Assembly (NCBI GenBank): GCA_914767715.1
Contig: OU612066.1
Location: forward strand, 315,001-379,000
Origin: Membranipora membranacea
Taxonomy: Eukaryota; Bryozoa; Gymnolaemata; Cheilostomatida; Membraniporidae
Direction: 5' to 3'
Length of the DNA: 64,000 nucleotides
Positions within the stretch are counted from its first letter, which is position 1; every line of letters begins with the position of its first letter. The notes under the pieces are model-generated. The model was not told the origin of the DNA and ran no database searches. It saw only the letters and a list, made by a program, of their open reading frames with translations. Below are positions 23,601-32,262 of this stretch, in pieces. The position numbers and the translations under genes were made by a program.

Positions 23601-26600
23601 CCCACCCTCCCTGGTCAAAGTAAGCTCAGAGTAAGCTCAGGGTCAGCTCAGGTTTAGCTTGTACCTGCTGAGTTTGAGGTATTCTGATATCAGAAGAGAT
23701 GAGAACATGAGCATCCTTCTCCACATCTCTCCAGCACAGGGGTGGATACAGGGGCTCATGTTTTACTGCTGAGTTACGTGTCATCTCTATAACATCCTCA
23801 CACCTGTAACAATAACCGTCAAATATATACAACCATGACACTAACCTCCTCACACCTGTAACAATAACCGTCGAACGTACACAACCATGATACTATATAT
23901 ATATATGTATATATATTATATATATATATATATATATAAAACAATGGTACTAACCGCCACACTTTTTTCTATTAGTCTTTTTTCTCAACATCCAAAATAA
24001 CAAAACAGTGATTAAACTTACTTAGAAAATATTAAAGGACTCCTATTTTGTACATGAATGTAAGGAAGCACAATGGATAATTATAATTTTCCAAGTCTTG
24101 AAACATAAGCAGAAGAACATGATTCTATTAAAATTTAATCACAGAGCCAGTCAAACTTGTGTCATCTTCGAATGAGAAACAGCACACAGAGTGAAAGTCT
24201 GAAGTATTCAACAAAAGTAAGCTGATACAACAAGCCATGTCATCCGGCTACTTTTCTTGTTTTGAGAGTAAAACAAACAAAAGTAGCCGCATGACAAGAC
24301 TACGAGCGAGACAAGAGTTCTAATACTAGATGAAATATCAGGATATCAGGCAGCCTTATTGTGATGAGATATCAGGCAGCCTTATTGTGATGCTCAGCTG
24401 TCTGATGTTCATTAAAATTTAAAGTTAGCCAAAGAAAGAGTCACAAGGCCATCTCAGGGGTAAGATAGAGAGGAAGGGGTGGCCAGATGAGGGGTTCCAA
24501 GGGGGGAAACTCTACTTACTTATTATAGAATGCAGTATCTAGATCATCATCTTCAGGGCTCCTCTCAGATAAAAGAAGTTTTCCGTTTTTACCTATCCTC
24601 ACATAACCTCCTAATACAAGCTTAGCAGCTACTTCTTTACCCACATTAGCTTCTATAGAGAACTCTGCTGCTGCTGCCGCTGGATTATCCTCCTCCGGTC
24701 TCTCTGAGTCTGAGAAAAGGAGAATATCACATTATATACAAATATACTAATGTGAGAGCAGACTGAACCTAATGTGTACATGTGTACCTAATGTGTACAT
24801 GTGTACCTAATGTGTACATGTGTACCTAATGTGTACATGTGTACCTAATGTGTACATGTGTACCTAATGTGTACATGTGTACCTAATGTGTACATGTGTA
24901 CCTAATGTGTACATGTGTACCTAATGTGTACATGTGTACCTAATGTGTACATGTGTACCTAATGTGTACATGTGTACCTAATGTGTACATGTGTACCTAA
25001 TGTGTACATGTGTACCTAATGTGTACATGTGTACCTCATGTGTACATGTGTACCTAATGTGTACATGCGTTTGAGATCATTTTTAAGACTTTGCAGAAAA
25101 TTCTAGTTAAACTAAAACTAAGAAATAAAAAAAGGATCATTATATGTACATTTAACATAAATCAGGGTTGTATGCATGGGTTTTGAAGTGGTAGGGCAAG
25201 AGGGTGCGAGAGGTGCGCTCTAGCGCCTCCCCGCCAGGGGGTATGGGGGCCTCCCCAGGGAAATTTCAAAAATCAGAGGCCGTTTTAAGGCATTCCAGCC
25301 ATTTTTGAGGAGAAAATTGACAGAGAAGTTTGCCGCGGGAATCTTAGTGTAACAGGGGCGGACATCATCTTATCCCTACAGTGATCGATACGTAGAATTG
25401 AAAAGAGTCGATGAACATGCATATTATAGAATGTGGAAACAGGACCAACAGTAAAAAATATGAAGAATGTTAACTGCTTACAGTTAAGAAGAGGAATAAC
25501 AGTCAATCAAATGTGTGATATTGTTAAATTTTTGTCGAAATTCTGATTTTATTGATTAACACAGAAAAGGCTTTTGGGATGAGACGCCATGAACTTGGAA
25601 ACATTGAATTGCAACCAATCTAGTACATGCAATGTTCAGAGGCTGTTTGTTCAAGCTTTTCCCAAGGTATGTTTTAGGGCAGGCCATGGCGCTGAAGGAT
25701 AGCTCACATGTTTCAGTTTGAGATTTATTGCTGAACTCTCAACCTCATAACAAGCTGAAATTTGCAAATTTTCCAGTATAAAACAGCTTCATCAGTGCTA
25801 ACACTTCATAATCCCTACATATATCACAAGGGCCCCCTGAGCACCTGTTATTGATAAACGTAAATGGAGTCAATGTGTTTTTATATCACTTATGACAATT
25901 TTGGTTTTTTTTTTCAAAATTGACCTGAAAATGTGGTAGGGCCATGGCCCCCTGGCCCTACCTATGAATACACCCCTGACATAAATTAACGTAATCATGT
26001 GACTAGCAGCTACCATCCAATTACCATACGACTCCCACACAACTTCCATACAACTCCCATATGACTACCACATGACTACCTTATGACTACCATATGACTA
26101 CCTTGTGTAAATGCCTGCAGGGCACCAGGAGATGCTCCCTCGAAGGTGAACCACTGTAGTAGATCCTTCTCCTTATCCTCAGGCTTCCCTCTCACATAAG
26201 TACCAGACTTTATATACTGTCTCTCCTTAGAGTCCCACTGCTCTTTGATAAGTGATGTATACAGCTGACAGATAAATATATATATACCATTAAAATCCTG
26301 TTCATCAATGTGTGGGGCTCTAAAACTTCTTACAAAGCAGGATCTATATCTAGTCTATTTCTTACGTTATATTAATTACTATTATATAATTATACACTAT
26401 ATAGTAATTAGAGGATATTGATTGACATCATCAATAAATCGAAACCATTTGAGATTTCAAACAAACATATGAAGCACCTTCACTTTCATGAAGCACCTGT
26501 TTATCTGAGACTGGCATTTGACAGCATGTCTCTGCCCGCACCATGATAACCATAATTATCTCCCCTCCTCTTTCTAGCACCCCTCTCATCTCCGATATTT

Positions 26601-29600
26601 ATATTACATACTCACCTGTACAGCCTGTTTATGGTGCTGAGCCGCTGACGTCTGACCAGCTGCTGACTTATGACCGCTGCTGCTGCCGCTCCTAATATGA
26701 CTGAATCTGTATAGAGCAGCTGATTTACTTGACTTACTCTGACCCGTACTTCTCCTCTCCTTATCCCCCCTAGTCTGTGTACCAGTAGCTGTTGTTAAGA
26801 TGAAAACAATCTAAGTCTTACCTAAATATTATAAATATTATAAATATTCTCCATTTATCTGCTGATCCAATCACACATTCACTATAAAGGCAGCTGGAAA
26901 TAACCTACACAAGCATAAAAAGCTTTTCTCATAAGGATTCAAAAGTATCAAATAACCGATTACGTTTTAATGAGCCTTTTGTCCTTGATTAAGATCAAAA
27001 ACTGGCTGAGCCTGATTGTCATGTATAATAAATCTAGGCTGACATTGACGCAGAAGTGCTCCCCAGCAGGTCCCCGCTCAGCCTCATTTGTTTTCTTAGA
27101 CCGTATCAATTACATTCACTAATTGTGAGTGACATTCAACCTTTATTATATTAATTATTGATCCCCACATTGGTAATTAAAAAAGTGAACTTTTACGCTG
27201 TTATTGTTGATAAGAAGCCCTGAGCCTGAGTTACAATCAGCATATAATCAGATCGTATAACTACACATGGATTATTGATTGGAGATTTCTGTATGATACA
27301 GGAAATGATCCTGTATGTATAGAGATGTGGATTCCTCTGGGATTTTAATATAAGATTTACAATGAAACGAGAGTCAGGATAGAGTGTCAACAATGATGAA
27401 CTGTTCCCATAACAATTCAGACTTAGACACAAAATTGATCCATTTCTCCTGAATTTCAAGTGGATCCTTTTCTATCCTACTGGCATGGTGCTGGAAACAC
27501 CAAATACTGACAAATTAGAACAAACTTGATCAATGCTGACTAAATATTAGCAGTTTGAGCTTGAGGGTGTAACTAGATCAATATTAATCCAATTGTATGG
27601 ATTCCAATTGCTACCTTCCACTGGTCACGCCGCAGGCAAAGGCCAGTGGATCGGAAGCTACTCCCAACTTGGTCTAGTGTGTAACCATGGAGTTAGAGAC
27701 TTGGTGTTACTGACCTTTCCAGTATATTTTCTGTGTGAATGCCCCGCCCCCTTCCCTACCACATACTCATGACATGATACATGAGAAGGTACAATTTCTA
27801 GACATAGGGAGGTTGGTTATTAATAATATCTAATACTGGAAACTAGTTAAAACTAAAAATTTATAAATATTTCGTGTAAGTAAGCTTGTTGATATGCACA
27901 ATATAATATATACTCAAATATACATATTTATCGTAACATAACAGCTCGCAGCACATGGACATAGATACACCGATGAGGAAAGCTGTATACAACATGACGA
28001 TATAACAATATATCAATCATAACCAAAAGGAAATGAATACGTCATGTTAGAGCGTAATGTTAAACGAATGGAAGAGAGAGCAAGCAATGTGTACCCAAAA
28101 ACTAACTCACCCATTGTACATTTTGTAAGAAATTTCGACCTCAATACGATAAACTTGAGGATTCCCACCTGAGAAGGATTCCCACCTGAGAAGGATTCCC
28201 ACCTGAGAAGGATTCCCACCTGAGAAGGATTCCAACCTGAGAAGGATTCCCACCTGAGGAGGATTTTGACGATCATTGCTCGATATAATCCGCCTGGTCC
28301 AACCAATGAGCTAGAGGAACCCTCTCTAACTCCTTGGTCCAACACTGACCACCATGTCATAATCTCATATCTAAATCACCTAACTTTTTGTCTATGGTTA
28401 GACAAAAAGATTAAAATACACATTCTGATTGGCTCATTCGGTTCTCACAAGTCAAGTCCAACCAAAAACTTATCGTTACTGGATCAGAAACAGGTCTAAC
28501 TACAGGTATGTGACAAACCCAGCTGTAAGTCAGATATGCGGTTGACGTCGTGTGCAGCAGCTACTGAAGATGGTGGATACAGTAATACTTAATCAGATAT
28601 CAGGTAATCCAATACTGGATAACAATACACAATATACCTTAGACACATCTGTCAGTAATCAGATTCAGCTTTATATTATTCAAATAAAGTAATTGATTGA
28701 CATTTATTGTTTCTTTCTTTGAGTTGCGCATGAGGATGAGAGGACGACTCCTACTTACAATAAGAATACCAAACTCCCTGCTAATACTATACTGTACTTT
28801 TATATGTGTGATCAAACATTAATGTTTGATCATAAAAATAATCCAAACACACACTTGCAGCCATCTGAGCACTTTTATTACAGCTCCCTCAATGTCAGGT
28901 TAGCCGTCTGTATGATTAAAGAGGCCGATATACAGACGGCTAACCTGACATTGAAGAAACTGTAGTAGGCTAAGAGCGCTCACACCGCTGCAAGTGTGTG
29001 TTTGTTTCTTGTCCCATGTGCTTATTCCTCAACCAAATAAGTATTCTCTTAATATATCCTATCCAAATCTAAGTTTCCAGTTGGAGACATTCGTCCCTGC
29101 AGTCATGTGAACTCACTAACAGATAACATACCTTCATCCCTGTCATGTGAACTCACTAACAGATAACATACCTTGCTTCGCCTGACTGTGTTTAGCGGTG
29201 GTGGTGTATGGTCTTATTGAGTTAGCAGCTGAAAAGACAACTCTTCTAGTTTTCGGAACTTCACTGAGAGCACACGACTCCCACATCTCTTCATGGTTAG
29301 GCACTTTCACCCATACTGGAGCCGATTTATGTCTGCAAAAAAATTTGATTCAGATTTTCAATGGCTGATTTTGGTGAAACTTTTACCTATTACACCAGTA
29401 AACACACAAAATGAGCAAATCGGGAAAGGAAAATTCTGCGGGCCGATTCGGTATTGCTGTTTGAGATAACTTTCAAACCATCCCCATAATTAACCATAGA
29501 ACAAGTTTGTTCCCTCTGTGGTGGCAGAGGGATATTGCAAATGTTTGGTATACCAAAAATTTGCGATATCCCTCCGCCACCACAGAGGGAACAAACTTGT

Positions 29601-32139
29601 TCTAAATTAACCAGGGATTTTAACGCTATTAACAGACGCTCCACCCTACCCTGCCCTGCCATGCCATGCCCTGCCCTGCCCTGCCCTGCCCTGCCCTGCC
29701 CTGCCCTGCCCTACCCTACCCTACAACTCGTGAGGAATTTTCAGTGGATTTTTTATAAATTCGTTGGAATATATCTAGATTTCAGTCTCAATGGAGAAAA
29801 GTTAGTTATGAACTGTTTAAAAATTTCCTTAAATAAACACAAATCTTTTAAATTCCACTGCTACGCTATTGTCAATTTGTAATTAAGAGTGATTTAGCAG
29901 GAATTAAATTTCTCTCTTTTCAAAGCCTCAGTGTCGGATAACTGCCTTTATACGGCAAGCAATATAATCGTTTTACCTCAACCGGTAAACTGATACTTTC
30001 GCAAAACCGAAGTGAGCACGGACAAAACAGATCAAAGAGCCGACACACACACCGACCCTCACACCGCAGGGTAACTTATCTTAAATTTCACACTCAATAA
30101 AAACATGACCAATGAAAAATCGGAATAATTTTCATGGCTTCAGCAGGCAGATAGACATAGAACATTCTATCAAATGTGATCGTTATAGAAGAGAAAACTT
30201 CAGTTGTCGCCAGATCATAGGCCTAAATGCGAATTCACCTAATTATATTCAGTTTGTTGAAAAATGTGAGAATTAAGAATTTCATTTTATAACGCAGCGT
30301 GTTTCCTTTTACAGGAGATGAGTATAACACACAAGTATGCCTACCAATGAGTAGAAGAGTACTTATACATAAAATGCACATTAAATTTCAAATTCTATTT
30401 TAAAGTTGAATAAACTTTAAATCAGAATTGGTACACACTCTGCTAACTAATAGAGAGAGACCCCCGACAAAGCGAAGCTCAAACGAATCGAGTGCTAGAA
30501 CTCTGTTGTCTTCAGTACAGTAGGTAAAAACATGTACTGTAATTTCTGCATTGTCGGAGTCAAATATACAAACTGGAGCTGAATTCAGACTTTGCAGGAC
30601 CGAATGCTATTTTGGTTACACAGTGTGAACTTCTGTCCAATAATTATTCATTGAATCTTATTTGACTAGATTTGCTGCTCATTGGATTTGGACTGAATAT
30701 TATAATTGAGGGTTCAAAACAAATACATTAACTACTCGGTGTTTGATTACATTGATTGGTTCGCCGTGCCTCAGAGCAGCTCAGCTTCTATGATAGCCAG
30801 GGAAAGGTCAACAACTGAGTACCAGACATCAATACTGCGATGGCCTAAGTGTGTCAAGTCATGATAATATAATCATAATAATTGGTTGGTAACGTCTCAT
30901 TGTTTGCTGTCATACCGACCAAGACAGAAATCTGTCAACTTGGCCAGCAATCCCATAGAATATCAGACAAGTAAGAGTTCTTGGTGTATTATAAGTGTCA
31001 TATATATTAAGATATTCATGCACCATAACAAGTAGCCTCACTTAGCCGAATGTAATGTTTAGTTGGTAATAAGCTGATACGATTTACTTATCTTCACTTC
31101 TGAGCGCACCTGCCTTTACCCACCTTAATGATCTCTGCGATCTGTGAGATAGCCTGGGAGCATTACCATGCTCATATGAGCTTAGGCTGGTTGTGACACC
31201 CTCCCTCCTCTGTACTATTTCATGTCTCTCCGGCAGCTGCACAGATATAACTGGTCTAGTTGGCTGGATATTGTACATTGCCTGTAGCTGGCTCAAAGGA
31301 GATCTCTGAATCAAATAAAAAATATTGTGATTGCCTGTTATACATAACTCATTGGTGTCAATCTAACAGCCGTAAGACATGGCAGCATATACAGCGCATA
31401 TACAGCGCATATACAGCGCATATACATCGCATATACAGCGCATATACAGCGCATATACAGCACATTTACAGCGCATATACAGCGCATATACAGCGCATAT
31501 ACAGGGCATATACAGCACATATACAGCACATATACAGCGCATATACATCACATATACATCGCATATACAGCGCATATACAGCGCATATACAACACATATA
31601 CAGCGCATATACAGCGCATATACAGCGCATATACAGGGCATATACAGCACATATACAGCGCATATACATTGCATATACGGCACATATACAGCGCATATAC
31701 AGCGCATATACTGAATATTCTCTCATGAGGATAAAAAGCTGCATATAGAGATAAGAATAAGAATAATAACGGATGTCTTAAAGATGAGCTAAACATGATA
31801 AAGAATGGTCGCTACTGTCATACACTGTGCTGTGTATAAAGATAAAGTTTGAGTTTTAGGCTGGTTACTGGCTAACCAACTCCTTCTACTCATTGGGCTA
31901 ACCTGCCCACACTTACGTCATCTCAGATTGAGTAGATTTAGAAAAATGCCTCATCTGATACAAACAGACATATACAGGACACAGATACAGGGTACAGATA
32001 CAGGGTACAGATCAGCCTGAGCCTGATATATGTGATGAGGATGATTAGTTGGGGAGTTACTTACCTTGTCATATTTGTTGAATGTGTACTTCGAGAGTTT
32101 CTCATGGTTATCTATACCTTGTACAAGCCTGGCAGCCAT
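20638..32139 (-). CDS. Unrecognised 11-exon protein, 806 aa
   Basis: Minus-strand exons: 32139-32065, 31305-31088, 29332-29172, 26788-26616, 26264-26102, 24709-24520, 23803-23665, 23195-23049, 22134-21924, 21745-21639, 21474-20638 (TGA). All phases agree and total 806 codons plus stop. The start lies in a good context (GACATGG). I recognise no domain. The protein looks soluble, with no signal peptide or membrane helix, and is rich in Ser, Thr, Pro and charged residues. Its more ordered-looking parts are APVWVKVPNHEEMWE (exon 3), KDLLQWFTFEGASPGALQAF (exon 5), VAAKLVLGGYVRIGKNGKLL (exon 6) and YPPLCWRDVEKDAHVLISSD (exon 7). Exon 4 is a Ser/His/Gln-rich linker; the long last exon looks disordered. 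Its introns hold a tRNA gene, hAT and MITE insertions and several minisatellites. Real splicing and coding are well supported; function is unknown. Confidence 0.75.
22731..22813 (+). tRNA. tRNA-Leu (anticodon UAA)
   Basis: A cloverleaf can be drawn. The acceptor stem pairs ACCTCGG with CCGTGGT, with one mismatch, and the discriminator is A. The A box is GTGGCCGAGTGGTTAAGGCG. The anticodon arm TTGGA/TCCAA has loop CTTAAGA (anticodon TAA at 22764-22766). There is a long class II variable arm, and the T arm carries the B box GGTTCGAACCC. It has no intron. It sits on the plus strand inside an intron of the minus-strand 806-aa gene. The single acceptor mismatch leaves a small chance that it is a decayed copy. 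Confidence 0.9.
23545..23615. repeat. CAGGGAG hairpins (MITE-like)
   Basis: Nested inverted repeats: CAGGGAGTTT and AAACTCCCTG around GTCCC, within an outer CAGCAGGGAGGGT and ACCCTCCCTGG pair. The core matches the hairpin at 3683-3735. It lies about 50 bp downstream of the exon 7 donor of the 806-aa gene. Confidence 0.55.
23796..23899 (-). repeat. 52-bp duplication over the exon 7 acceptor of the 806-aa gene
   Basis: Two copies start at 23796 and 23848. Both contain, on the gene strand, GGTTATTGTTACAG followed by GTGTGAGG, which is the acceptor and the first exon bases. The exon-proximal copy at 23803/23804 gives the open frame. Confidence 0.9.
24239..24295. repeat. 57-bp hairpin
   Basis: Arms GTCATCCGGCTACTTTTCTT and AACAAAAGTAGCCGCATGAC are inverted copies of about 25 bp with few mismatches, separated by a very short loop. 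It lies in an intron of the 806-aa gene and is probably a tiny MITE remnant. Confidence 0.6.
24771..25067 (-). repeat. 20-bp minisatellite, about 15 copies
   Basis: The plus-strand unit is GTGTACCTAATGTGTACAT. Copies are almost identical. On the sense strand of the host gene each copy reads ATTAG|GTACAC, an AG|GT junction, within a partly palindromic TGTACA context. It lies 60 bp upstream of the exon 6 acceptor of the 806-aa gene. Confidence 0.93.
25163..25978. mobile_element. Non-autonomous hAT element, 816 bp, with 8-bp target duplication
   Basis: The direct repeat ACATAAAT flanks the element at 25155-25162 and 25979-25986. The ends are imperfect inverted repeats: CAGGGTTGTATGCATGGG on the left, and CAGGGGTGTATTCATAGG on the right read inward. 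A CAGGG terminus with an 8-bp duplication is characteristic of hAT transposons. No transposase frame is present. It lies in an intron of the 806-aa gene, 0.1 kb from the exon 5 donor. A diverged relative is at about 6965-7665. Confidence 0.88.
26028..26103 (-). repeat. 11-bp repeat over the exon 5 donor of the 806-aa gene
   Basis: About seven copies of GTAGTCATATG on the gene strand, the first forming the donor CAAG|GTAGTC at 26102/26101. Copies closest to the exon are the most alike; distal ones drift (GGAGTTGTATG). Confidence 0.85.
28160..28261 (-). repeat. 17-bp minisatellite carrying CTCAG|GTGGG
   Basis: Six copies of GATTCCCACCTGAGAAG. On the host-gene strand each reads TTCTCAGGTGGGAATCC, combining an acceptor-like and a donor-like site. 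It lies inside the intron between exons 3 and 4 of the 806-aa gene, away from its exons. Confidence 0.92.
28809..29003. repeat. Palindrome plus nested hairpin cluster
   Basis: A perfect 24-bp palindrome (28809-28832, TGATCAAACATT and its complement) is followed by a nested inverted repeat. The outer 16-bp arms are at 28845-28860 and 28988-29003 (AAACACACACTTGCAG). The inner perfect 24-bp arms are at 28890-28913 and 28930-28953 (core GTCAGGTTAGCCGTCTG) around a 16-base loop. It is probably a foldback MITE. No target duplication was found. Confidence 0.8.
29102..29174 (-). repeat. 40-bp duplication over the exon 3 donor of the 806-aa gene
   Basis: Two copies of GTCATGTGAACTCACTAACA and onward, at 29102 and 29142, each ending in ATACCTT. 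On the gene strand both provide AAG|GTATGTTATC. The exon-proximal one (29172/29171) is the donor that keeps phase with exon 4. Confidence 0.92.
29497..29604. mobile_element. Palindromic MITE, 108 bp, with 9-bp target duplication
   Basis: The whole element is one near-perfect inverted repeat with almost no loop. Both arms begin TAGAACAAGTTTGTTCCCTC at the outer ends. The direct repeat AATTAACCA flanks it at 29488-29496 and 29605-29613. A 9-bp duplication with long terminal inverted repeats is typical of Mutator-like MITEs. It sits 165 bp upstream of the exon 3 acceptor of the 806-aa gene. Confidence 0.88.
29646..29725. repeat. CCTGC pentanucleotide array
   Basis: About 16 units of CCTGC with CCTAC and CATGC variants. 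Simple-sequence repeat, 40 bp beyond the MITE. Confidence 0.95.
31379..31712. repeat. 11-bp minisatellite ACAGCGCATAT, about 30 copies
   Basis: Near-regular 11-bp array with C/T, G/A and A/G variants, 75 bp upstream of the exon 2 acceptor of the 806-aa gene. Because 11 is not a multiple of three and the unit lacks stops in several frames, it produces long spurious open frames (HIQRIYSAYTA type) on both strands. These are not genes. Confidence 0.95.
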
Positions 32140-32142
32140 GTC

Positions 32143-32262
32143 GCTGACTGACCCTGTACCGCAGACTGAGCCGTACCGTAGACTGAGCTGTATCGCAGAC
32201 TGAGCTGTACCGCTGACTGACCCTGTACCGCAGACTGAGCTGTACCGCAGACTATTACTAAA
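32143..32262 (-). repeat. 17-18-bp repeat just before the start codon of the 806-aa gene
   Basis: About six copies of CTGTACCGCAGACTGAG with CTGACC variants, immediately 5' of the ATG at 32139. It is therefore in the 5' UTR or core promoter. Its length could affect leader length. Confidence 0.85.

Noticed and set aside
31260-31796. Several long overlapping open frames on both strands
   Set aside because: They are produced by the 11-bp repeat; the peptides are just the repeat read in different frames.
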